NCBI RefSeq assembly: GCF_021190915.1
Contig: NZ_JAIOAP010000008.1
Span: 186,001 to 250,000 of the forward strand
DNA length: 64,000 nucleotides
Reading direction: 5' to 3'
DNA from: Cohnella silvisoli
GTDB taxonomy: Bacteria > Bacillota > Bacilli > Paenibacillales > Paenibacillaceae
Part shown: piece by piece, positions 34,442 through 42,258 of the stretch
How positions within the stretch are numbered: the stretch's first letter is position 1
Layout: each line of letters begins with the position of its first letter
Translations under genes and position numbers: made by a program
Notes under the pieces: generated by a model
What the model was told of the DNA's origin: nothing
The model's input: the letters and a program-made list of their open reading frames with translations, nothing else
Databases searched by the model: none

Positions 34442-34900
34442 ATGAGTACAAAAATTGAAAGAGCGTCCGCAGTAGATGCCGAAGAAATTCTGTCACTGCA
34501 AAAGCTCGCTTATCAAAGTGAAGCGAAAATTTATAACGATTTTAGCATTGAACCACTGGTACAGACGCTCGAACAATTACGGTATCAGTTTGAAGATCAC
34601 ATTATCTTGAAGGCTGTGGTGGATGGAGCAATCAATGGCTCCGTTAGAGCCATTGAACGAGAAGGCACATGCTTCATTGGCAAACTTATCGTGAATCCGA
34701 ACGATCAAAATAAAGGAATCGGTCGAAAGTTGATGGAGGCTATTGAAGATTACTTTCCGCTATCTCGGTACGAATTGTTCACTGGAAGCAAAAGCGTAAA
34801 GAATATCGCTTTATATGAAAAGTTTGGTTACACTGTCTTTAGCGAACGAAGCATTACCCCTGATTTTAGCCTTGTCTATCTTGAAAAGAAGCGCTCATAA
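34442..34900 (+). CDS. GNAT-family N-acetyltransferase
   Basis: 152 residues with the GNAT fold: an N-terminal IERASAVDAEEILSLQKLAY, the acetyl-CoA motif A (GKLIVNPNDQNKGIGRKLME, Q/R-x-x-G-x-G/A), and the B motif NIALYEKFGYTVFSE. Substrate unknown; some such enzymes modify antibiotics, which would fit the neighbouring nucleotidyltransferase, but others acetylate proteins or polyamines. AAGGATGAG precedes ATG, and a terminator follows. Confidence 0.9.
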   Translation: MSTKIERASAVDAEEILSLQKLAYQSEAKIYNDFSIEPLVQTLEQLRYQFEDHIILKAVVDGAINGSVRAIEREGTCFIGKLIVNPNDQNKGIGRKLMEAIEDYFPLSRYELFTGSKSVKNIALYEKFGYTVFSERSITPDFSLVYLEKKRS

Positions 34901-34952
34901 GATTTTCAGGAAAGTACTCACGGAAACTCTGAGGGAGTAATAGGAATATCCA

Positions 34953-34991
34953 AGAGAACGTCCCTTCGACTTCGGGGCGTTCTCTTTTTAT
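34953..34991 (+). terminator. Terminator after the GNAT gene
   Basis: AGAGAACGTCCC and GGGGCGTTCTCT form a stem around TTCGACTTC, then TTTTTA. Confidence 0.85.
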
Positions 34992-35010
34992 ATAGATACT
35001 ATTCATAATG

Positions 35011-35047
35011 GCCGGTCGCCCTGATCTTTCAGTGTAACCGGCTTTTT
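35011..35047 (+). terminator. Hairpin with T run before parA
   Basis: GCCGGT (35012) and ACCGGC (35037) with CTTTTTTGC after. It lies 22 bases upstream of parA and may be an attenuator or the end of an upstream transcript. Confidence 0.55.
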
Positions 35048-35068
35048 TGCATGAAAGGGGATTCTAAT

Positions 35069-35896
35069 ATGACCAAAGTAATCGCCCTCGCCAACCAGAA
35101 AGGCGGCGTAGGCAAAACGACAACAGCGGTCAATCTCGGTATTGGCTTGGCGGCGGAAGGTAAGAAGATACTGTTGCTGGATGCGGATGCACAAGGCAAT
35201 CTGACGGATTCGCTGGGCTTCCATGAACCGGACAGTCTTTCAGTATCACTGGCCACGATGTTGTTGAAAAGTATGACGGAGGAGCCGTTTGGACCGAAGG
35301 AAGGTATTCTACATCATCATGAAGATGTCGACCTGATGCCGGGAAACATCGAATTGTCCGCTGTCGAAGTGGCGCTTGTCAATACAATGAGTAGGGAAAC
35401 GATTATGCGTTCATACATTGATTTTGTAAAGGCTGACTACGATTATATTCTGATCGACTGTATGCCGAGCTTAGGCATGATGACGATCAACGCATTAGCA
35501 GCGGCGGATAGCGTCATCATCCCGGTACAGGCACACTATCTGCCCGCAAAAGGGATGACGCAGCTTTTGCAGACGGTTGCCCGCGTTCGGCGGCAAATTA
35601 ATCCGAAGTTGGCTATAGACGGTGTGCTACTCACAATGGTGGACAACCGAACCAATTTTGCCAAAGATATTTCCTTTGTGTTACGTCGGGATTATGGGGA
35701 CAAGCTGCGTGTATTCAACACTGAAATTCCTTTGTCCATTCGCGCAGCGGAGACAAGTGCCAAGGGTAAAAGTATATATGCCCACGATCCAAATGGACAA
35801 GTTGCCAAAGCCTATGCTTCCTTAACGAAGGAGGTGCAGGATAATGGCAGCGAAAGAAGACCGACTCGCCAGCATAAAGCTGACCAAACTCGATGA
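35069..35896 (+). CDS. parA: ParA-family partition ATPase
   Basis: ParA ATPases move plasmid or chromosome origins using a DNA-bound ATP gradient. The 275-residue protein begins MTKVIALANQKGGVGKTTTA (deviant Walker A KGGVGKTT), then LLLDADAQGNLTDSLG and DYDYILIDCMPSLGMMTINA. No N-terminal helix-turn-helix, so it is the short (type Ib/Soj-like) form. ATG 35069 lies eight bases from AGGGG. It overlaps parB by 53 bases. This pair opens the mobile element's backbone. Confidence 0.93.
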   Translation: MTKVIALANQKGGVGKTTTAVNLGIGLAAEGKKILLLDADAQGNLTDSLGFHEPDSLSVSLATMLLKSMTEEPFGPKEGILHHHEDVDLMPGNIELSAVEVALVNTMSRETIMRSYIDFVKADYDYILIDCMPSLGMMTINALAAADSVIIPVQAHYLPAKGMTQLLQTVARVRRQINPKLAIDGVLLTMVDNRTNFAKDISFVLRRDYGDKLRVFNTEIPLSIRAAETSAKGKSIYAHDPNGQVAKAYASLTKEVQDNGSERRPTRQHKADQTR

Positions 35897-36788
35897 TTTA
35901 TTTACCACCGACGAAGGCCGGGCGGATTCACAGCGGGAAAAGGTCATGGATATTCCGCTGGCTGAAATTAGCGATTTTCTCGGTCATCCTTTTAAGGTAA
36001 GGGCGGATGAAGCCATGTTAGAAATGGCGGATAGTATCAAACAGTACGGTGTTCTTGTTCCCGGCCTGGTTCGACCCAAGGTGGACGGAGGTTACGAAAT
36101 GGTAGCTGGTCATCGTCGCAAGAAAGCAAGCGAATTGGCTGGTATGGAGACAATTCCTTGTCTCGTTCGCGAATTGGATGACGATCAGGCGACGATCATC
36201 ATGGTGGACAGTAATCTGCAACGAGAGCATATCTCACCAAGCGAAAAAGCCTTTGCCTATAAAATGAAGCTGGCGGCGATGAATAGGCAAGGGCAGCGTA
36301 CTGACCTAACTTCCGCCCAAGTTGGGCGGAAGTCGGGAGGAAAGGAATCAAGGGAATTACTTGCCGAACAGGTCGGGGAAAGTAGAAATCAAATTTCTCG
36401 TTATATTCGCTTAACTGAACTCACTCCTCCCATTCTCGAATTGGTAGATGATAAACGGATTGCCTTTAATCCTGCCGTTGAATTATCTTACTTGGCCGAG
36501 AAAGAACAGCAAGCCCTGTTCGACACCATGCAGGCCGAGGATTGCACCCCTTCGCTGGCGCAAGCGCAACGCATGAAAAAGCTCAGTCAGGATGGACGGC
36601 TTAACGTAGATGTCATCTTCTCGATTCTTACGGAAGAGAAGCCAAACCAGAAAGAACAAATGAAAATCCAGAAGGAGCGGATCGACCGCTTTTTTCCGCG
36701 AGATTTTTCCGAAAAGCAAAAGGAAGACTTGATCGTGCAGTTGCTAGAAAGTTGGTATAAAAAACGACAACGGGAGCATGAACGGTAA
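35844..36788 (+). CDS. parB: ParB/Spo0J-family partition protein
   Basis: ParB binds parS sites and stimulates ParA. In the 314 residues: the ParB/Srx domain with GHPFKVRADEAMLEMADSI, VRPKVDGGYEMVAGHRRKKA (the CTPase GxRR-like box) and NLQREHISPSEKAFAYKM; then a helix-turn-helix (LAEQVGESRNQISRYIRLTEL). The C-terminus is basic. GGAGG precedes ATG. A perfect 25-bp palindrome lies within the gene at 36309-36333 and could be a binding site. Confidence 0.93.
   Translation: MAAKEDRLASIKLTKLDDLFTTDEGRADSQREKVMDIPLAEISDFLGHPFKVRADEAMLEMADSIKQYGVLVPGLVRPKVDGGYEMVAGHRRKKASELAGMETIPCLVRELDDDQATIIMVDSNLQREHISPSEKAFAYKMKLAAMNRQGQRTDLTSAQVGRKSGGKESRELLAEQVGESRNQISRYIRLTELTPPILELVDDKRIAFNPAVELSYLAEKEQQALFDTMQAEDCTPSLAQAQRMKKLSQDGRLNVDVIFSILTEEKPNQKEQMKIQKERIDRFFPRDFSEKQKEDLIVQLLESWYKKRQREHER
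36309..36333. promoter_or_regulatory. Perfect 25-bp palindrome inside parB (candidate parS)
   Basis: ACTTCCGCCCAA and TTGGGCGGAAGT are perfect 12-bp arms around one G. It encodes the segment between the CTPase domain and the helix-turn-helix, and differs from the Spo0J parS. Binding by ParB is a hypothesis. Confidence 0.5.
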
Positions 36789-36811
36789 TTTCTCCGTTAC
36801 TGCCCCTACGC

Positions 36812-36838
36812 TTCTCCCCTGACGGAGAGCTTTTTTTA
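36812..36838 (+). terminator. Terminator after parB
   Basis: TCTCC and GGAGA stem with GCTTTTTTT after it. Confidence 0.6.
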
Positions 36839-36867
36839 TGCCCATTTTTGGGGAAAGGAGATCACCC

Positions 36868-37077
36868 ATGGACTTTACGAAAGGGAAGCGACGTCAGTAT
36901 GAACGCATAATGAAAGAGAAGCCGGGCTTTGCGCATAGCCAGTCATCCGAGGAAGAGGAGCGCGAGCTTCGCAGGCAGGCTCAAGAAGCTGAACAGGAAC
37001 ACAGGAACACAGGAAGCGAGGCCGCAAAAAGAACCGGGAGGGCTGACGATGGAGCAGGAAAAACGGATGGCTGGTGA
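36868..37077 (+). CDS. Small charged protein, 69 aa
   Basis: ATG 36868 follows GGGGAAAGGAGATCACCC. The product is very hydrophilic and helical (MDFTKGKRRQYERIMKEKPG, then a Glu/Arg-rich coiled stretch). No family recognised. It overlaps the next gene by 29 bases, suggesting coupled translation. Confidence 0.7.
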   Translation: MDFTKGKRRQYERIMKEKPGFAHSQSSEEEERELRRQAQEAEQEHRNTGSEAAKRTGRADDGAGKTDGW

Positions 37078-37660
37078 TTATGAGGTTTATCAGGCGCTGA
37101 GTATTGGCAGGGTCGAGGTTGTTTTGGGCATCGACATGGCAAATACCGAGAAACCCTATCTGGTGTGCTACTGTTCACAGAATAACTTGTTTGGCATTGA
37201 TCAGTATTACGGCACAGAAGGATTTACGGATTACTTGGTCGCCATGCAGGCGTTTAACAAGCTGCTTCAATGGGAAATCGAGAAACTTCAAATCGAGCGC
37301 TCTGAGATCGCGGAGCCGATGACTCCCATTCAATTGGCGCAATGCCTGCCCATCAAAAGTGAGGATGATCTCATGGGCAGGATTGTCGTCGTTCGTTCGG
37401 AGTCGCTGCGGCCGGAGTTCCGTACGGCAGATAACCAGCTTATTTGGGTAACGGGAGGATTCGGCGCTTCGGGGAATTCGCGTGGACGAGCGGTCTATGC
37501 GGAAATGCTCTATTCCGGTGAAGAATACCGTTATAACCGGGAAAACCTGATGGGCTTTTTGAAGCCGGAGGATACACCGGCATGGGCAGCCGAAAGGCTG
37601 GCACAGCGGCAGGCGGAGCAAGCGCCACTGAAGCCACGCTTGCGGGGCGACGCGCGTTAA
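37049..37660 (+). CDS. Mobile-element accessory protein (TGGFGAS motif)
   Basis: 203 residues. The middle and end (GRIVVVRSESLRPEFRTADN, WVTGGFGASGNSRGRAVYAE, YSGEEYRYNRENLMG) match the layout of a domain common at the end of proteins in Firmicutes conjugative elements (DUF3849/DUF4316-like), whose function is unknown. GGGAGGG precedes ATG 37049. Assignment from memory of the family; moderate certainty. Confidence 0.72.
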   Translation: MEQEKRMAGDYEVYQALSIGRVEVVLGIDMANTEKPYLVCYCSQNNLFGIDQYYGTEGFTDYLVAMQAFNKLLQWEIEKLQIERSEIAEPMTPIQLAQCLPIKSEDDLMGRIVVVRSESLRPEFRTADNQLIWVTGGFGASGNSRGRAVYAEMLYSGEEYRYNRENLMGFLKPEDTPAWAAERLAQRQAEQAPLKPRLRGDAR

Positions 37661-37707
37661 GAGAAGTGCAGATTTTCTTCTATATAAATGAAAGGAGATC
37701 ATGAACA

Positions 37708-38826
37708 ATGTCATGGACGTATCGAAATCGCAAGGCGCTGGTCATCGGAATCATTGCAGTCAGTTTGGCACTGCTGGTTGCAGCAACTCTTTACATGCTG
37801 ATGCAGCATGTCGACCAGCAACAAAAGCAACACCAGATGAAAGAGGTATATGAGCGCCAGATTCAGCAGTTGAAAAGCGAGGAACAGCAAGACAGCCGGA
37901 ATGTCTGGACGACGGCAAAGACGATATCGGCAGGCGTTGCGATTACCGAAGATGATCTCAAAGCCGTTCCGATGCCGGTTAGCCTAATCCCGCCCGGCGT
38001 CATCACGGACCCGGAAAGCATCATCGGCAAAAACGTCAAGATCGAGCTTGCGCCAGGAACGCCGCTACTATCCTCTCTGTTGTACGAGGGGCAGCCTATT
38101 CCGAGGGATTTGCGCATACAGGAATTCCAGGTCATTCAGCTTCCTTCTAACCTCAAGCCTAACCAATATATCGACGTTCGCATAGGCTTTCCAACCGGCG
38201 AGGACTTTGTTCTCTTGTCAAAAAAGAAGGTGAAGGAATTGTTCGGTACGGTTGTGTGGCTAGAGCTCAATGAAGTGGACATCCTCCAAACATCCAGCGC
38301 CATTATTGATGCTTACTTGCAGGGGGCGCGTCTGTATGCCCTTCCTTATATCGAACCGGGTTTGCAGGACGCGGCTATCGTTAACTATCCGGCCAATCAG
38401 AAGGTATTGAACCTGATGGCGGTCGATCCCAACCTGCTCGAAACGGCAAAAACCGAACTTGCCCGTGCGTTACGTCAAACGCTGGATGGCAATTTGAAGG
38501 CGGTCAGCGATTCGGACAAGCTCCGCGTCACCAGCGGCAGCGTAACCGTGCAACAACAGTTGCAAAACGAACGGACGACGACACAACAAGGGAATGCCAT
38601 GAGCGGAACACAGCCGAGCAGTACATCGCAGTCGGGAGAATCAGCGGTTTCGGCAAATGGTTCACAGCCTGTAACACATGATTCCGGGAAAACTTTATCA
38701 CCATCAACAACAAGTCCGCAGCCAGCTTCTTCTGCGGGTTCCACGCCGCTGCCATCGAGTACGTCTCCAGCAACCGAAGCGCCTCCGGCAACCGGTGAGA
38801 AGTGGCAAGATATTTTCAATCAATAA
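37708..38826 (+). CDS. SAF-domain protein, CpaB-like
   Basis: 372 residues: an N-terminal membrane helix (ALVIGIIAVSLALLVAATLYML), a coiled segment, then an SAF domain (TAKTISAGVAITEDDLKAVP, GKNVKIELAPGTPLLSSLLY) as in Flp pilus assembly CpaB/RcpC, and a Ser/Thr/Gln-rich low-complexity tail (residues 285-365). CpaB sits on the outer side of Tad systems. AAAGGAGATC precedes ATG. First gene of the Tad-like cluster. Confidence 0.82.
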   Translation: MSWTYRNRKALVIGIIAVSLALLVAATLYMLMQHVDQQQKQHQMKEVYERQIQQLKSEEQQDSRNVWTTAKTISAGVAITEDDLKAVPMPVSLIPPGVITDPESIIGKNVKIELAPGTPLLSSLLYEGQPIPRDLRIQEFQVIQLPSNLKPNQYIDVRIGFPTGEDFVLLSKKKVKELFGTVVWLELNEVDILQTSSAIIDAYLQGARLYALPYIEPGLQDAAIVNYPANQKVLNLMAVDPNLLETAKTELARALRQTLDGNLKAVSDSDKLRVTSGSVTVQQQLQNERTTTQQGNAMSGTQPSSTSQSGESAVSANGSQPVTHDSGKTLSPSTTSPQPASSAGSTPLPSSTSPATEAPPATGEKWQDIFNQ

Positions 38827-38837
38827 GGAGTGCGAGT

Positions 38838-39545
38838 ATGAAAAAAATCATTTTTATCGGCGTAGCGGATAAGACGCACGTCTTATTGGTGTTGGGCCGT
38901 TTACTCACGGCGCTGGGAAACAAAGTACTGGTGGTGGATTCCACAGTTACGCAGTCGATTAGGGGATATCTACCGCATGCTTATACCAACAGTGCCGTAC
39001 AGGAATTTGAAGGCATGGATGTGGCCTATGGCTACCTCACGCCGGAGCAACTTGAACGAGGTTTGGCACAGGCGGGGACGACAACGGCATATGACATCAT
39101 GTTGCTCGATACGGATCATACGGAATTTGTTCTCCGTCATCCTCTGTCCCAGTTTGACAAGCGGGTATGGTGCTGGGATGGCAAGCGGTTATCGCTGGAG
39201 AAAAGCGAGGAACTGATGCTCCATCTTGGTTTGCAGAACACAGAAGCGCCTATCTCGTTTTTTGAGTTGCTTTCTCCTGCCCTGCCGGGAAAGTTGTTAG
39301 CATGGCGAGCCGAGGTCCAGCTACGTTACATTCAATGGGAGGACACGGTGTTTCGTTTTCCGATGGACGAGCGCGACGCTACCGTCGATTTGAACAATCA
39401 ATACCACGGTCACATCGACCTTCGAGGACTAACCGGAGCCTACCGTTATGCGTTGTTGACAATGCTAGAGCAGCTTGGAAGTTGCGACCGTAAGACTGCG
39501 CGGCGGGCCTGGTCAACCGCTCGGAAGAAAGTGCGCGTGTGGTAG
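38838..39545 (+). CDS. Degenerate ParA/CpaE-like protein
   Basis: 235 residues beginning MKKIIFIGVADKTHVLLVLG, the position where ParA/MinD proteins have the Walker A, followed by KVLVVDSTVTQ and YDIMLLDTDHTEF as for Walker A' and B. The phosphate-binding Lys/Thr pattern is absent, so it is probably non-catalytic. It precedes a second, more complete member; the two may pair. TAAGGAG precedes ATG. Confidence 0.7.
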   Translation: MKKIIFIGVADKTHVLLVLGRLLTALGNKVLVVDSTVTQSIRGYLPHAYTNSAVQEFEGMDVAYGYLTPEQLERGLAQAGTTTAYDIMLLDTDHTEFVLRHPLSQFDKRVWCWDGKRLSLEKSEELMLHLGLQNTEAPISFFELLSPALPGKLLAWRAEVQLRYIQWEDTVFRFPMDERDATVDLNNQYHGHIDLRGLTGAYRYALLTMLEQLGSCDRKTARRAWSTARKKVRVW

Positions 39546-39559
39546 AAAGGAGAACAGCC

Positions 39560-40399
39560 ATGGGAGTTACTGTTGTATTTTGGAGTCCTGTATCCGGTCA
39601 AGCCGGAACCACGACTAATCTGCTTGCTGCGGCAACTTGTATGGGGTTGGAATATTCTGCTCGACTATTGTTGCTTGGACACTTGCAAAGCGGCTATGCG
39701 GCTGTCGAACGCGCTTATTACCGACCTGCCGAAAGAGAAGGCAGATATACCCCGGATACGGGCATTGATGCGCTCTTGCGTTTGCTGAAAAACCGCAAGC
39801 TGGAGCCTGTTATGCTCAGGGATTATGCCTTGCCGTTGCTGCGGGATCGTTTGGATATTTTACCCGGCTCATTGAAGAAGACGGATGCGTTCATTGAAAC
39901 GTCAACGGAATGGCTAAATTCGCTGCTGGCGGTTGCCCGCCGCGCTTACGATGTGGTGCTGATCGATGGCGGTAGTGGAGGCGGATCGGCTTGGAACGAA
40001 TTATTGCGTCAGCAAGCTGACGTATCGGTGGTCTGTTTGCCGCAAAACCGTCTCCTATTAGAGCAATTTTTTCAATCGGCAGAGGCAGAGATGCTGCAGA
40101 GCCGAAAAACATTTCTCGTGTTCGGACAATATGATCCGTATTCGACGCTTACCGTTAAAAATCTCATACGCCAATTCCACATCGAAACGCCCGCTTATCC
40201 TGTAGTGCATCATACAGGCTGGATGGATGCGGTACAGCACGGCGAAGCGATCCCCTTTTGGTTTCGCAGCCGGAAGATGACAAGCGGTCATGCGAATCAT
40301 CTGTTTGTGCAGCAGGTCCGTCGATTGGCGCAGGCTGTGATCGACAGTGTAGGCGCGGATCAGATTCTTCTCGGCGGGATGGAGGGTGAGATGCTATGA
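39560..40399 (+). CDS. CpaE/TadZ-like P-loop ATPase
   Basis: 279 residues. The start MGVTVVFWSPVSGQAGTTTN carries a deviant Walker A in which GKT is replaced by GTT; YDVVLIDGGSGGGSAWNELL is the B-like strand. TadZ/CpaE proteins place the Tad machine at a membrane site. AAAGGAG precedes ATG 39560, and the gene overlaps the secretion ATPase gene by four bases. Confidence 0.78.
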   Translation: MGVTVVFWSPVSGQAGTTTNLLAAATCMGLEYSARLLLLGHLQSGYAAVERAYYRPAEREGRYTPDTGIDALLRLLKNRKLEPVMLRDYALPLLRDRLDILPGSLKKTDAFIETSTEWLNSLLAVARRAYDVVLIDGGSGGGSAWNELLRQQADVSVVCLPQNRLLLEQFFQSAEAEMLQSRKTFLVFGQYDPYSTLTVKNLIRQFHIETPAYPVVHHTGWMDAVQHGEAIPFWFRSRKMTSGHANHLFVQQVRRLAQAVIDSVGADQILLGGMEGEML

Positions 40400-42258
40400 C
40401 GCCTATGCTTAATGCTTTCATTCTGGTCGCCATCGTGTTGCTTTCAATCTTCTTTCTCTATCTGCGTTTGGGCAGACGATTACCGGAACGAGACGAAGGT
40501 ACATCAGTATATACGCTTGAAGCGATGACCGCTTTCGTGAAAGAGGCACTTCACGAGCTAACCAGTAGCAATCTGACCGACTTCGGGTTGTCGGAGGAAG
40601 AATATCGCCGCCGAAAAAATAAACGGGCAGAATTAAAGAAAGCGCTGCGAGGTTGTATTTCAGGGGATCTGAGGGACAAAGCGTATGTGAAGGAGATCAT
40701 TACTGACCTACTCGCTCAACGATACGAACTGGATGATGCGCATTTACATCTGCTTATGCCTTTTCATCAACCTGAATATCTTTCTGCACAAGACAAGTTT
40801 GATATTCTTCTACACATGTACAAGAAGAAGGCGCGTTTTTATGCGCTAGACCGGCTGGTTCAAGCGTATGAGTTGGATAGACAAAGACTAGACGAAGACG
40901 GGCAGTTAGAAACGTACCGAATGACGGAAGAGGACATTCGAAGGATCTACGCGCAGGAAGCACCTTGTTTGACGACGGATGATAAGCTTCAGCTTGTCGT
41001 CCAGCGGATTTATCAGCACTACAAAGGCTTCAGCGTTGTGGACGAGCTACGCGATATGCATGTAGATGGCATATCCGGGGGCGTATCCGGACTGCCGCCG
41101 CTCATGTGGGAAGGGGAATGGTCTTTGGAAGAGGCTGTAGAGCTTCAATCACTTCCCCGTTCCCATGACAGCGTATGGTTGTTTTACAAGGGGAAATTCA
41201 TTCATCTCAGTTTTCTGAGCTTTGGTTCCGAGCGGGAGCTGAGGCGTGTCTGTCAAATCATTTACAAGCATAATTTTCCCGGCCAGCTTTCCGAAGCAAA
41301 TGGGTTTAAGATCAATGATATGGCAGACGGTTCTCGTGTTGTTGTTCTACGCCCTCGATTCAGTGAATCATGGGCTTTTTTTGTACGCAAATTGGGCGTG
41401 CCCAGCGGGCTGCCAGAAGAGTTGATTCAGGGCGATGGGGCAGAATTGGCGATTGGTCTCATCCGTTATTTGGTGTCGGGGGCACGTATTACAGCGATTA
41501 CCGGTGCGCAAGGTAGCGGCAAAACGTCACTGCTGATGAAAATGGTGCGTTATATTCCAGCAGTGCTGCCCATACGGGTCATGGAAATGAGCTTCGAGCT
41601 GCAATTGCGCAAAATCTACCCGGAACGCAATATCGTCAGTATGCGCGAAACCGAGACGATCTCCGGTCAGCAGGGACTCGACATTCAAAAGAAGACGGAT
41701 GGCTCCGTCAATATTTTGGGCGAAGTGGCAACTGATCCGGTTGCGGCTTGGATGGTGCAGATGGCGCAGGTGGCGTCATTGTTCACTTTGTTCACACATC
41801 ATGCGAAGACGTTCCGCGATTTGGTTTTGTCTTTGCGGAATTCGTTGCTGAAAGCAGGCGTGTTCACCAACGAACGGGTGGCAGAACAGCAGGTCGTCAG
41901 CGTCGTTAACTTCGATATTCACCTTCACCGCGATCTGTTCGGAAGGCGTTATATTGAACGCATCACCGAATGCATCCCCCTACCGCAGGAGACGGCTTAT
42001 CCCGAGAACTTTCGCGGGAAAAAGACAAAGGACGAGCGATTGGAAGCTTTCATGGAAACGGTGCTCGAATACTTTCGCCGTTCGACGGATCGTCCACTAT
42101 ACACGGCACGCAACATCGTCGAATTCCGCGACGGTCGTTATGTTGCCGTTCATCCGCTATCCGAACAAAGTCGGCGTGAGATCGCGGCCTACTTGAGCGG
42201 CCCCGATCAGGCTGTCTTTGATGCATTTCTGGCAACCCATTGGGGGGAAGAGACATGA
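40396..42258 (+). CDS. tadA: CpaF/TadA-family secretion ATPase
   Basis: 620 residues: an N-terminal membrane helix (AFILVAIVLLSIFFLYLRLG), unusual for TadA, a helical domain, and the GspE/VirB11 ATPase core with Walker A TGAQGSGKTSLLMKM, a degenerate acidic stretch near EMSFELQLRKIYPERN and the His-box TLFTHHAKTFRDLVLSLRN. It would power pilus assembly or substrate export. Overlaps its neighbours on both sides, so translation is coupled. Confidence 0.9.
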   Translation: MTPMLNAFILVAIVLLSIFFLYLRLGRRLPERDEGTSVYTLEAMTAFVKEALHELTSSNLTDFGLSEEEYRRRKNKRAELKKALRGCISGDLRDKAYVKEIITDLLAQRYELDDAHLHLLMPFHQPEYLSAQDKFDILLHMYKKKARFYALDRLVQAYELDRQRLDEDGQLETYRMTEEDIRRIYAQEAPCLTTDDKLQLVVQRIYQHYKGFSVVDELRDMHVDGISGGVSGLPPLMWEGEWSLEEAVELQSLPRSHDSVWLFYKGKFIHLSFLSFGSERELRRVCQIIYKHNFPGQLSEANGFKINDMADGSRVVVLRPRFSESWAFFVRKLGVPSGLPEELIQGDGAELAIGLIRYLVSGARITAITGAQGSGKTSLLMKMVRYIPAVLPIRVMEMSFELQLRKIYPERNIVSMRETETISGQQGLDIQKKTDGSVNILGEVATDPVAAWMVQMAQVASLFTLFTHHAKTFRDLVLSLRNSLLKAGVFTNERVAEQQVVSVVNFDIHLHRDLFGRRYIERITECIPLPQETAYPENFRGKKTKDERLEAFMETVLEYFRRSTDRPLYTARNIVEFRDGRYVAVHPLSEQSRREIAAYLSGPDQAVFDAFLATHWGEET

